From Allantophomopsis cytisporea (taxonomy: Eukaryota; Ascomycota; Leotiomycetes; Phacidiales; Phacidiaceae): 64,000 nucleotides of DNA. The DNA lies in the NCBI GenBank assembly GCA_024752435.1, contig CP103037.1, forward strand, positions 1,364,001 to 1,428,000, given 5' to 3'. Each line of letters opens with the position of its first letter. Position 1 is the stretch's first letter. Both the position numbers and the translations under genes were made by a program. Below the pieces are notes generated by a model. It had not been told where the DNA came from. It worked only from the letters and a program-made list of their open reading frames with translations, and did not search any database. This document shows positions 32,156 to 43,575 of this stretch, piece after piece.

Positions 32156-34620
32156 TGCGTTGGTGGTGATGTCGCAGAGTAAGGTAGGTGGGTGTGAAGA
32201 TGGGATTTCAATTAGAGGGGAGAGCAGAGAAACCGAGGGAAGAAATTAAAGACGTCGCTAATTGGAATTGGAATGGGAATGCAACACAATCAGATGAATA
32301 GTCTTTGTTACCAATTTCATACAGAGAAGAGAAGAAAGATGTTCATGTCATTGCTCACTGCAGGAAATTTTCAAGAGTGGATGGATGATGATGGATGGGA
32401 TGGTCAGCTCGGTCGTCGGCCGATACTTGCAGTGGTTTGAGTACACGCGATTTACGTGGTAGCGTGTCGCGCGCCGTAAAGTGCTTTCGTGCCGTGGTGA
32501 GGTGCTCCCTTACGCGCTAGCCTCCACTATCCACTTAGATAAGGTAGGTAGAGTCAGTTGAGCTCATTTACATCGGGATCATGACGTCCACAGCAGAGCT
32601 TGAGCTCTCTTGTTTATATGTTGATGGAGTACTATTACTTACTCTACCTCACTCTTGCCCGAGCTGAACTCTACACGTTCTAATGCTATCTTCGGCACAT
32701 CTGATCTCTACTGCTCGTTGAAAGACCTACAAAGCTAGAGACTCGTTGTTATTATTCTTGAACATGACTAGGAAAGCGAGCTATGGTCGGTCATAGTACA
32801 TAGGTACTTATCCTCTTCCTCTAAGTTATCTATAGCATTAGACGAACAGCTCTTATAAGTACCAAATTGTCTAGAGGGCCGGCCCCTACCTATCTCCGGA
32901 GTACCTACCTATACTTGGTTATAAATATTCAGACAACTATATGACATATAAGTTACTCGAACTCCGCCTTGCTATCGCTTAAGCCTGTACACGTAGTCTT
33001 GGTATAGAGGATAGAAGTGGGTTGTCTATTAGCTACATGTAGACTGTTACCATTTTTCAACTCAATGTAGATAGATGGTTGATAACCATTACTCTTGTAT
33101 AGTGGTAGTGTTTCTATTCTAGATTTTTACTTTGCAATCGTGAGAATATTGTATGTCCGTAGTGGCAATCCAATATTCTACTCAGAGTGCCTATTCATAG
33201 AGTAAAGGGACGTACGATATAGCAAAGTAGCGGTCATGATCAATCATTGTTGCCTCCCATCGAGTGGCAGTTCCATCGCCCATATATAGAAATGCATAGC
33301 CTTCTTTGACATCAGATCAGTTGAACCTTATATCGACAAGGCAAACCAAACATCATCGCTTCCATTGTTGCCTCATTGCTCGCTCACCTTCCTCACCTTC
33401 TCATCCGACTGCGCCACAAGCACAGCCGTATTCTCTCCGATACAGCAGGAAGCCATCTCACGTGGCGACAGTGATCTGCGATGATGAATTCAAGGTTGTT
33501 TGGTGGTTGAGGATATCCGCCAGGCAGCGAACTATGTCGGAGGTTTAATGCCGAGGCGTTGAGGTTTTCTCGGCGGTTTCTTGTGATGTGCACTTTGTTT
33601 CATCGTTAGAGTAGGGGCGGCTCGTGGTGAAAGGGCATTTCAAGAGGGGTGAAAATGAAGATGACCTGTGTATGGAATAGAATATTAAACTTCTTCTTTG
33701 AGATTGTGAAGAGTGTGGAATCCTTGGAGGGTTTTGTTTTCTCTCTTTTCCTCTTCTATGTCTCTGCTTGCGTCTGTCTGCTTGCATTAAAAGCACATCT
33801 CGTTTCGAAATTCGTGAAATTTGGAGAGTTTGACACGAAATATTTGTGGTTCGTTCAATCATCTGGCAAGATTGAGATGGGCGCGAACGCATGGGCCTTT
33901 TTCGAGAAGCTCGTATCCAATCGTTCGTTTTCCCGACTTTTTGACTGGCTGTGCACTCGAATACCCTCAAATGGTAAAGTATTTATCTGTACGTACTTAC
34001 ATACATACGTGCGTCTCTGTTCGGATGGCTCTCAACCCATTGAATAGCACTCGAGTAGTTTTGCTTTATGCGGTAGCGAGATTAGAAATTCAATGGCTGT
34101 GAGTGAGCCGAATTGTTTGAGTTGCTCTGCTGTTGCTTGACTGCAAATGAAGACCTCGACAAAAGAGAGATTCTGACGGTATTCGAGTGCAGAGACGAGT
34201 GGATATCGTTTGCAGTCTTTGCTTCGCTTTTGCTGTGTGGTGGACTGGGCTGGGCTGGGCTGAGGAAGAAGAGGAGGGGCTCAGACTGGGGTCAGGCTGT
34301 GAATAGGGTAGTGCGATTGAGGGTCCGTTGAATGTTGATTGTTGATTGTTGATTGTCACTGGCTGACACTAAAGGGTACCTTACACAGACAGCACTTGAC
34401 TTACTTGTATTGTGTACAAGCACGACTGGGACTAACTGGACTGGAGTGTACTAACATCTTCGAGACCCCCCTCCCCCTCCCTCCCCCCCGGCAACTTTCT
34501 TCCCCTTCGCTTGGGTCCAGGAACGAGAGACAATATTAGGGTGTGGACGGGCAGAATGTACCAAAGCGTATTCGATGGGCGGCGAAGGAAGTGTGGAAGG
34601 TTATTGTAGAAGAAGAAGTA

Positions 34621-34692
34621 GAAGAGAAGTGGAAGAGAAGTGGAAGTGGAAGTGGAAGTGGAAGTGGAAGTGGAAGTGGAGTGGAAGTAGAA
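34621..34692. repeat. (GTGGAA)n microsatellite
   Basis: About nine near-perfect hexamer copies of GTGGAA occur, flanked by shorter GAAGAG variants. Confidence 0.9.
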
Positions 34693-34792
34693 GGGTGGAG
34701 GGAATAAAGGGTGGAGAGTTAAAAGAAGGGTAAGAAGGGTGATAGGGTAACATTGCTGGCCAGGGTGAGGTGAGATGGTGAGAAGGTGAAGA

Positions 34793-34812
34793 CGATTGAT
34801 TGATTGATTGAT
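34793..34812. repeat. (GATT)n microsatellite
   Basis: About five tandem copies of GATT lie upstream of the syntaxin gene. Confidence 0.85.
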
Positions 34813-34910
34813 TTATTCGTTGCCTATGAGTTATTCTAAGAGCAGCATACATACGGTCATAATAACACACATCCACACATCCATCCACCCACCCACCCAA
34901 AATAATAATA

Positions 34911-34975
34911 GATTATTTAGATTATTTAGAATATTTAGAATATTTACCATATTTACCATATTTACCATGTTTATA
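34911..34975. repeat. AT-rich 9-10 bp tandem repeat
   Basis: The units ATTATTTAG, AATATTTAG and CATATTTAC follow one another, each repeated two or three times, like a diverged minisatellite. Confidence 0.8.
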
Positions 34976-35043
34976 ACCAGAAATTCCTAATTATGTAAAT
35001 AAGATGCTCGAATTAAATCAACACAACCATATACAACTCAATT

Positions 35044-35086
35044 GAATAAATGAATAGATGAATAAATGAATAAATGAATTAATTAG
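35044..35086. repeat. (GAATAAAT)n short tandem repeat
   Basis: About five imperfect copies of GAATAAAT/GAATAGAT occur. Confidence 0.8.
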
Positions 35087-35585
35087 TCGACAAATTATCA
35101 CTAACAAACAATAAATAATAAATAATCATATAAACCCCCTCACAAATAGCCTGTGACCCTCATTGTATGTATCTGAATCATTGACACTCCACTGAAACAC
35201 CTTCTTCAGTGCTCGGTGCAACAACCCAGCATCTGCGACGTCCCTGTCCACCCCCATCCCCGTTCCCGATCTACCTCCTGCTTTTACGGTTGGTATTATT
35301 GAGTTCCAGCATCCACATTCTATCCACTCCAATCTTCATATCACTCTCATCTTCCTCTCTCTCTTTCACGCCCTCTCGCCCTCTCGCTCATCAACAACAA
35401 CAAACGACAACTATAACTCACCGACATCCACCTTCTACACCGTCATCCCCACAGCCTTACCTACATACGTACAACATAACCTTTGACTTTCCACCAACCT
35501 TCAGCTCGCAACAGAGACATCACCCCACCCAGTCGCGCGAATCACATTACTCTTTACGAGCTTTAATTTAGGGGTTTATATCACA

Positions 35586-37090
35586 ATGAGTGTACGTTGT
35601 TGTCCATTCCCTCAATGACCATTCATACATCTTCAATGATACAGAGTATCATTACTCTGCATTCACATCAATCATGAAATACACTCCTGTCAATTCAATT
35701 GCTGACGAGCAGGCACAGTACGGAGGGTTAGTATTTACCCCTAGCGAGCACTTCCCACAACAACAACAACAACAACAACAGCAACGACGACAATAACAAC
35801 AACTACTACTACTACTACCACCACATTCCTTGCCCTTCACTTACTGACAACGACGATAGTTACGGAGGCAGGTCTAACCCCTACGACCAGAGAGGTGGAG
35901 GAGCACAGGGAGGTTACGGCCAACAACAACAGCCATATGGCAACCAATATAATGCCGAGCCCCAGATGGGCCGAAACGATTATGGTCAGTAGAAAGTGAC
36001 AAGTGCAACAAGCACCTTCCTCTGACCGCGGATAGGGCAAAATGTAGAGATGGAGCCACTTGCACAGAATGGAGGTGCTTTCGGAAGACAAACAGACCCC
36101 AACGCCATCCTCAACGAGTGCCGCGAGATCGACAAGGGAATTGAGACTATCGAGCGCTACTTGGAGAACTTGAAGATGCTACAAAAGCGTGCCTTGGACG
36201 ACCCAGATGCCAGCGAATCCTCAGCCGCCAATCGCGAACTCGATGCGCTCTCTGGCGACACCATGACATTATATCGCAACTTTGCCGGTCGCATCAAGGC
36301 CATCAAATCGCAGCCAGAGTCCGGCAGTTCCAAGAACGCACCCCAAGTAGGCCGTGTGGACCGCAAGCTCAAGGCTGCCATCAACCAGTACCAGAACGTA
36401 GAGTCGGATTTCCGCAAGAAGCTGCAAGCACAAATGGCACGCCAGTACCGCATTGTACGCCCAGACGCTACGGAGCAGGAGGTGCGCGAGGCCGTTGAGG
36501 ATACCTCCAACCAGCAGGTCTTCAGCCAGGCGCTTATGCAGAGCGATCGTCGTGGCCAGTCCCAGAAGGCGCTTCAGGAGGTCACCAGCCGTCATGCTGC
36601 TATCCAGAAGATTGAGAGCCAGATGATTGAGCTTGCTGAGCTCTTCCAAGACATGGAGGCGCTCGTTGTCCAGCAGGAGGCCGCTGTCACAAATATTGAG
36701 GCTAAGGGCGAGGAGGTTACGGAGAACGTAGCGAAGGCTAATGAGGAGATTGGTACGGCTATCGTTTCTGCGCGTGCCAGAAACCGCAAAAAGTGGTGGT
36801 GCTTGCTCGTTGTTGGTATGCATTCCTACCTGCTCTCTTCCCCTTCATCTATCCCTATCTATCTCTGTGGGAAAAAATAAATAAGCTAACAACCCATAGT
36901 CCTCATCATCATCGTCATTGTCATCGTCGTTGTTATTACCCAAGTAGTCAATAAGAAGGTCTCCAGCTCCTCCTCCAAGCGCTCCATCGACGCCCGCTCT
37001 TGGGTTGATGTCGAAGGCATCGTCACCGGCATGAAGTGGATGCCGGCTCCGCGGTCTTTTGCCAAATTAACGGATAAGGATGCTTCATAA
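35586..37090 (+). CDS. plasma-membrane syntaxin (Qa-SNARE, Sso1/2-type)
   Basis: This t-SNARE acts in fusion of secretory vesicles with the plasma membrane. Five exons, 35586-35591, 35713-35726, 35860-35984, 36036-36815 and 36900-37090, give 371 residues. Introns are 121, 133, 51 and 84 nt with donors GTACGT, GTTAGT, GTCAGT and GTATGC. The Gly/Tyr/Gln-rich N-terminus (MSAQYGGYGGRSNPYDQ) precedes the Habc bundle. The SNARE motif is at about 228-297 with zero-layer Gln Q262 in MEALVVQQEAAV. RNRKKWW leads into the membrane anchor at 302-326. A 45-residue hydrophilic tail follows the anchor, which is unusual. Exon 2 could start 6 nt later (after GCACAG), removing Ala-Gln. The first two exons are too small to be certain without transcripts. 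Confidence 0.88.
35757..35783 (+). repeat. (CAA)n in syntaxin intron 2
   Basis: A trinucleotide run CAA/CAG lies in the intron between exons 2 and 3. It reads as poly-Gln in one frame but is not in the coding frame of the spliced gene. Confidence 0.85.
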
Positions 37091-38900
37091 GCGCCATCCC
37101 ACCTCTGTTTTCGTTTCCGAGCCAAATCATACATGAAAAGTGGCTTGGGTTGATGAATAGCTGTGTTTGTGTTTTGTTCCAGTACCCTCTGTCGAGCGTT
37201 CTATTATTGCCCTTTTTTTTTACGTTTTTTTTATTAGTTATCACTTTTGTCTTGCAAATTCGTGTGATCGGTTCCTGGCTCGACCATGGCTGTTGCTGTA
37301 GGCATAAAAGGAGTTTGTGCGTGCTTTTATGATAAGTTGGGTGGGAGGCGGTGGCTAGCTTGTATGGCTGTGGCTGGGCTGGTTGATTGGGGATAGATAG
37401 GTGGGGTTGTAATATAAATGTGGATTGGACGTGGTTTTGTGTGCGTGTACTTGCGTGCGTAAGTCCCGGTGGGGTGAGATGGGGTATGACATGTATGGAG
37501 GAGAGTGCAAGCAAGATAGGGAAGTTGGGAGAGAGAGAGATTATGAGGATGGGTGTGTTTCTTTTGTTGTTGCATTCTGGAGGCCCTTGTACTTTGGTAG
37601 TAAATGGTTTAACTGAGTGGATGGAGAATCAGAGTGATTTGTGATTACGTTATATTGAATTGGTACATGCATGATGATGTATCTTGAAGAGGTAACATGT
37701 GGCCGGATGTCTAAAGGAGAAAACATAACAGGGATATTGCAGAATAAAACTAAGTTGCCCTAGATATCACAAGTGAGGAGATGTATACAAGCACTTCTTG
37801 CTGCTACAGGCAACGCTATAAGGAGAAGATAATGGTAACTAGATCTCATATTGCTTGAGGTGATAGTACTCCCTCCCTTATGCGCGAAGGTAGTGCATTT
37901 CGAATCTCAAGTGTTAGTGTTTCCATAGTCACTATCTTTCTCGCTGTTGTCGTTGTTAATAGTATCATGTTTACGGCCTGCATCATCGCTGTCGATGAGA
38001 TCGTATGATGCTATTTCTGTGTTAACTGTGCACTGCAGAGGATGATGGTATTGATTGTTTGGTTTACTGTGCGTAGTGCTGAGTTGGAAAGAAAGCAGTT
38101 CGGAGAAGGAGTGCGTACATATAGCTGTGCTTTGGTGATGTGTCTTATTTTATGATCTTAATGGCGATATTGGTTACTTTGCTTCTTTCACTATCTACAC
38201 TCTTAACATCATCTTCCCCGGGGTTAACAGTGGGCCTATTATATCTATCCCAAATTTTATGCCATAGCTGGGTTTCCTTCAATACTAAAAGTAGGACCAA
38301 GAGCTTTGCAATGTTATCTCACTTGAATCACAACATTTGATGCCAATACTATAGACTGTATTAGCTTTACCAACCTTGCAAGTGATATCCTCTTGACTAC
38401 AACTCTTCTTCCTTCATCTTGAAGAGAGTTCGTGTCACAGACTCTTTCCGGAAGTCTATTCTTCCACGGTTGTCTATAGCAACGACTATATAAACACTTG
38501 GAAGGATGACGATAGTTAGTCACAAGAACGATAACAGTTGCAATAGCAATAACAACTAGACAAACAAGTGTCTCTAGGCCATGTAACTGAAACTCTATAA
38601 AGCTCTCCTGTCTGATCAGTCCGTCGATGAAGAGGCTGTATGGGAGTTGATCAGAAGGCAAAATCTATATTCCTCGGCATCAAGTTATGCTTCCCAAATA
38701 TATGGGTATGCATATAACCCGTTCGTAGATACAAACGGACCATAATCATCAAAGTGGCCTAATGTAGGTAGATATGGGTGCTCCTCACAGTACAAACAAA
38801 CCCAAGCATGACTCAGAATTCCCAATCCTCACATTCCACCTGAATAGCAAACACCACCCCCATGCTCTTCATATACCACAATAAACCCTTCACATTCACA
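37091..38900. other. intergenic, no confirmed gene
   Basis: This is 3' flank of the syntaxin gene followed by AT-rich DNA. A start-less open frame with one hydrophobic segment at 38314-38661 (-) begins with TTG and is treated as a possible remnant only. Confidence 0.5.
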
Positions 38901-39065
38901 ACAACAGTGGCAGCGGCCGTTTGGCGCAACGGTTCAGGTCAAACCACTGTTGTGAGGAGGATCCGAGTTCGAGTCCGAAAGTAAAGACCCGGGGGGTCTT
39001 TCTGTAGCAACCACGCTGTTCGCAAACGGGGCGAGTAGCTTGGTTGTGAGTCTTTTGCCGTTTTT
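38901..39065 (+). ncRNA. tRNA-like, Pol III-type structured element
   Basis: The element has an A-box-like TGGCGCAACGG (38922-38932) and a B-box-like GTTCGAGTCC (38967-38976) at a tRNA-like distance. It ends with T runs at 39053-39056 and 39061-39065 that could stop RNA polymerase III. No T stem or acceptor stem can be formed, so it is not a normal tRNA. Three hairpins are visible: a perfect 10-bp stem (38901-38910 with 38944-38953), an 8-bp stem AAAGACCC/GGGTCTTT (38983-38990 with 38994-39001), and a 15-bp bulged stem (39007-39023 with 39031-39047). It may be a tRNA-derived short interspersed element or an independent small RNA gene. Transcription is inferred, not seen. Confidence 0.4.
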
Positions 39066-40118
39066 ATCCATTTACAATTTTGCTTCTGCTTCATGTTTGT
39101 ATGTGCTTTTGATAGTTCTCGGATGATGCTCTTACCTTTTGGGGGGTTGGGTGGTGCGCTGTCATGCTATTGCTTCAAGAAGCTACTTCACTTGCTGCTA
39201 ATATGCATAAATGTTATAACCAACTTGCTTCCTGTCTTTTCTACGTAGACCCTACCCCAGTATGGATACGAAAGAGATCTGTGAAGTGATTAACGTCAAC
39301 TGTAAAACTTTTCCTTTATTATTACCGAAAAATACACGTATGTGACTAGACAGCTTGGAACCTCCAAGCGGAACACATCTTAATATTCGAGCTCAGTCGC
39401 GATTCTTTTATGGATAGTAAGATTTTCATAATGACAGCTTAATAATGGTTGTGGTCATCGAGAATTTAAATCGTACATATCATAGATACATCTCCTGCTG
39501 CCAGACTTCGAGGTTGCCGAAGCTCGCAAAATTTTCAACACCCCCACCCTGTCACGATTGCTCCTTTGATAGAGATTTGCGTACCGATAACTCTCCTTAT
39601 ATACGTCTATGTTACTCTCTTAATGACTTAAGACTGTGTGCATACAACCAAAGATCAGGTGGTGTGGCAATGTGAAAATGGCAGAACGAAGAATATTCAT
39701 ATTGGTCAACTCCTAACATCACAGCAGCAATCTACATCCATACTCCTTGAGCAAGGTAGCAGAGCCTGGCTTCACACTCAAAACTGTCACTGCAACACAT
39801 TCACATCATAAAACCAAATCCACCCAGTAGAAACAAGTTTGTTTTCAGTCTTGAATCTCGCACTACCTATTCTACAGGCCCCTTGCCCTACATGGCCGAC
39901 AACACATTAAAGCTTCTTTGATGGGTGTCCCAGCTAGGCTGGGGCGGAAATCCAACATGGTTGTACAAGAATGAAAGAAAAGAAGACGCAGCAATAAGAC
40001 AGTCTATGCAAACCGCTGAAAAAAGTGGACATTGAGACGCAAAGGATGTGGGGAGATGGATCGGGCGGGCCGGTTCATTTAGTTGGATGGCGGATGGAAG
40101 TCGATGTTAGACGTTGAA
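39066..40118. other. intergenic, no gene seen
   Basis: This is DNA between the tRNA-like element and the 3' end of the DnaJ gene. I see no coding frame worth reporting. Confidence 0.55.
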
Positions 40119-41731
40119 TTAGACTTTTGGAACATTTGGTGCATCAGCAGCTACATCGTGTTGGGCGCTGGTGCTGTCGTGCTTCTTGTCTTTGTGCTTG
40201 TCCTTCTTCTTGTGCTCCTTCTTGGCAGCTGCCTCGGCTACCAGTTGCTCGAAAGCCATGTAGTCACCTTCTTCTTCTGGGTTTCGCTTGGCCTACACTG
40301 GGTCAGTTTTTGTAATCACAAGATACACTCTATCCTAGGTGTTATAGTATAGATTGAGGGAAGGATGCAAATGGGAATGACATACGTTTTGGTAGATCTC
40401 ACCACAGAGCACGATAGCTTGTGCACGTTCCAATCTCTTAGCCATTGGTACTCTCTTGTCGTTCAGGACTTCGTCACAGACATCTCTTAACACACCCTGG
40501 ATCTCGAACTTGCTTCCTCTCCATGCAGCCGTAAGAATCTTGCCTGTCACTCTGCGCTCGTATTCGACCTTCTTCTCATCGGTCCAGTCTTCACCGCCCT
40601 TCTCCTCCATCTTGGACATCTCCTCGATGGTCATCTGCGCATCGATAGCACTAGAAATGGTGTTCCAGGTCTCCTTGGCGAGAGTTCCCTTGTCCTTCAG
40701 TCTAGAGAAGAAGCCTCCGATTCCAAGGAACTTTTGGGATTTGAGGAGGGCAGTGGCCTTCTGAAGATACGTTTGTCCAATAGCGTGGAGAATGTCAAGA
40801 CCAAAAGATTCCATCTTCAAGTTCTCAACTTCTAAACGAGTTTTTTCCTGGAAAGACTTGGTGACATCTGGGCCCTTATCGGTCTCTGTCCATACGCTGA
40901 TACGATCGATGAGTTTCCGTGCCAATGTATCCACACGCTCCTTGCGAATACGTGCGCGCTCTTTCTCGGCAGCAAGGAGCTTCTCACGCTGCTCCTTGGA
41001 TAAGCCACCCTTCTTCTTTTCCTTTCTTCGGAGTTCTTTTTCTTCCTCTGTGACGCCCGCAGCAGCCATCTGTGCCTCCTCTTCCGTTCTATCCATGAGA
41101 AGCTGGCGTGGTGCACCGCGCCGTGGTGTGCTTGTCCCAGAAGCCTCAGGGCTGATGCTGGACTTATCATCGGTGCTCAGATTGGCGGTGTCAGCGGTGA
41201 CAGACTCAACGGTTGGTCCAGCATGGGCAGCGGTGGAAGCTGTACCGGCAGTCTTCTCGTTCGCACTCTCAGCCTTGGCAGCTTCAGTGCCTGGGAACTC
41301 CTCCTCTCCTTCACCATCAGCACCCTCCTCCATTGTAATGTCCATTGTCTGTGTAAGATCCTTCATGAGAGAAATCTCTCCGATAAGGTCCACGAAGGCG
41401 TCGCCGCCAAAGATGGTACCGAAGAACTCTGCTGGATCCGCGAAACCCTCGCCGGGTACCGCCTGGTCCTTTCCAAACTTGTCATATTGTTTTCGTAGGT
41501 CCTCGTTGCTGAGGACTTGGTATGCCTCTCCAATTGCTTGGAATCTTGCGTGGGCAGTCTCATCACCAGGGTTCTTATCTGGCAGGGTGTCAGCGCGAGG
41601 CTGCAACTCTGCAGTGAATACATACCTGGATGGGTTGTGATAGCAAGCTTGCGGTATGCCTTTTTGATCTCCAGCTCAGTGGCATCGGTCTTCACGCCCA
41701 AGGCGTCGTAGTACGTAGTATCGGCCACCAT
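40119..41731 (-). CDS. DnaJ/Hsp40 protein with DnaJ-X domain (Caj1/Djp1-type)
   Basis: This is a co-chaperone of Hsp70. Three exons, 41626-41731, 40386-41578 and 40119-40292, are separated by introns of 47 nt (GTATGT...GCCAG) and 93 nt (GTATGT...TGTAG), giving 490 residues. The J domain spans about 6-70 with the HPD motif at 34-36, rebuilt exactly across intron 1, and [17 protein letters not shown] at its end. A Ser/Thr/Ala-rich acidic linker is followed by a charged coiled region ([20 protein letters not shown]). The DnaJ-X domain follows with [19 protein letters not shown] and [17 protein letters not shown]. The tail is Lys/His-rich ([17 protein letters not shown]). Yeast Djp1 and Caj1 have the same order, and Djp1 works in protein import. 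A start 10 codons upstream (41761) is possible. Confidence 0.92.
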
Positions 41732-42567
41732 GGTGGGTGTAGAAATTTCCAGTTGACTCAAAAGGCGCAGGGTTTTGTAGTAGTTTGGCGGTGATGGTGC
41801 AAAGTGGTTGCCGTTCGACTTTGCAATCAGTCAATATAGATTTTGGAAATTGTGAGCAAAGATGACGATATTTGACGTCGCGTGGGGTTCTTGGAGGCTA
41901 CAGCCAAAAACAAGTCGGAAAGGCTGTGGAGTGCTGTCAGTATTGGTGTTGATCCCTGTCCAGTCCCGCTGTATTCCGCACGCACTGCCGCTGCATATCC
42001 TGTGTGCCTGTGTGGCACGCAGTTACATCCTTCCGCCTCCGTGGCACCAGAATGCACAGTCAGATCTCTTCTAGCGTCATCATTTATATCGCACGTAAAC
42101 TATTTCTTACCAATGTGTACATGTAGAGTGGCTTACACAATGCCACAACAACAAATTATTGCTTACTGAAATACACAATCTCCTCCCAGATCGCCTACAA
42201 GTACTCTTGTAATGAGTTGTAGTGTGAAAGAAATTCTCAGGACAACTAAGAACGAAATCTACATATCACTCCCATACCTTGCCTCATTCCCCCTTGCTCC
42301 GCATCAGCATTGTATTCATCTTGCGTCTCTTATCGTCATCCATCCGTGGGACTTGATTTCGATTCACCTGAACATTGCTGTGAAAGCCCCTATACTAGCA
42401 GTAGACCTCTTGTTTATCAAATCATAATTCATTTTTCCAAATCGTAACAAAACTAGATCTCGATATAAGAGCAGCTCAATCAAATCCCAAGCCTTCCCAA
42501 GATTTCCAATCGGAAGCTTGATGTCCAAGTCAGGTTCCTTATATTTCCCCACACAGCTTTCACAACA
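41732..42567. other. intergenic, no gene seen
   Basis: This is the DnaJ promoter side and 3' flank of the UDP-rhamnose gene. No supported feature. Confidence 0.55.
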
Positions 42568-43575
42568 TCAACGAATGCCAGCAGCAGCCATGCGCTTGAA
42601 GCACTGTCGGTACGCTTCGTGAACCTCGGGCACAGTGTAGCCGTATTCTTTCAGCTTTGCCTCCAGCTTACTTGTATCAAGCTTGCAGTTACTTCGACCC
42701 GCTTTGATGACCTTGGATTGCTCTTCGAGAGTGAAGTTTGACCACTTGAAATCAGGTCTGACGAGGTCCCTGAAGAGTGTCAGGACTTCATTATGGGAGA
42801 TGGCTCCTGGGTTGGTGAAGTTGTAGATGCCAGTCTCATTGTGTTCTGCCATCAGAATTGAGGCAGGGAGAAGGTCGTGGAGGAGAGTGTTAGAATTAGG
42901 GATATCGACAACCTTCTCGTACTTGGCGATCTTGGTGACGAAGTTCCGGGAATGAAGATCATCACTGACTGGCATTCTCAAGCGGAGGATGAGGACATTT
43001 GGGTATGTCTTCATGACCTATACAAGTATGTTAGCTCACATGGATTTCTCTCTGCTTTCAAATAAAACACAAACCTCTTCAACATGTGCCTTGGTTTCAG
43101 AGTAAAACGATCCATTGAAGTTGGCAAGGTCAGTCTCCAAAAAGCCCTTCCCACCAATTGGGTGTGCATCATCATAATGATAAATGCAGCCAGTAGCAAA
43201 AACTGTGACATGAATGTTCTTGAGATAGCAGCAGTCGGTCAAGTTGAGGGTACCAATAACATTGTTTCGAATGGTCTCTGGCTTGTTGTCCTCACACCAA
43301 TCGACATTCGGACGACCAGTGCTACCAGCGCAGTTCAAAACATGGGTAGGCTGGACTCTCTCGAGTTCAGCAATGACAGCTTCTCTGTTCTGCATACGAA
43401 CAGTAGTAGATTCCACCTTCTTTCCTTGAGATTGGAGAAGGGCCTTGAGGTGTCCAGCAACCCAGCCCTCTCCCCCCCAAATGAGGAAGCTCTGTTCCTG
43501 GGATTGACCGCTGCCATTGTTGGTACCATTGTGGCCATTATTGCGGCCATTAGATCCTGTGGCAGATGGAGGCAT
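42568..43575 (-). CDS. UDP-4-keto-6-deoxyglucose 3,5-epimerase/4-reductase (UDP-rhamnose synthesis)
   Basis: This is the second enzyme of fungal UDP-L-rhamnose formation, turning UDP-4-keto-6-deoxyglucose into UDP-rhamnose with NADPH. Exons 43075-43575 and 42568-43017 are joined by a 57-nt intron (donor GTTTGT, acceptor TATAG), giving 316 residues. An Asn/Gly-rich N-terminus of about 28 residues precedes the Rossmann motif WGGEGWVAGHL (33-43). The short-chain dehydrogenase catalytic set is visible as T128 (FATGC), Y158 and K162 (FYSETK). GRPNVDWCEDNK is typical of the plant NRS/ER and fungal enzymes. The C-terminus has YNFTNPGAISHNEVL. The partner 4,6-dehydratase is not in this window. The enzyme has been characterised in Botrytis and other fungi, and this sequence matches that type by memory. 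Confidence 0.88.

Larger units (their letters stand above)
32156..35585. other. 3.4 kb divergent intergenic region with microsatellites
   Basis: The four-CxxC gene (-) and syntaxin gene (+) diverge across this long space. Open frames here overlap one another on both strands, lack recognisable motifs and are not supported. Several short tandem repeats are clustered in its last kilobase and are listed separately. Confidence 0.5.

Noticed and set aside
38911..38985. A normal tRNA gene
   Set aside because: A and B box words are present, but the acceptor and T stems do not pair, so no cloverleaf is possible.
40792..41640. 282-codon open frame on the plus strand
   Set aside because: It is antisense to the DnaJ gene, and its composition reflects the complement of charged codons.
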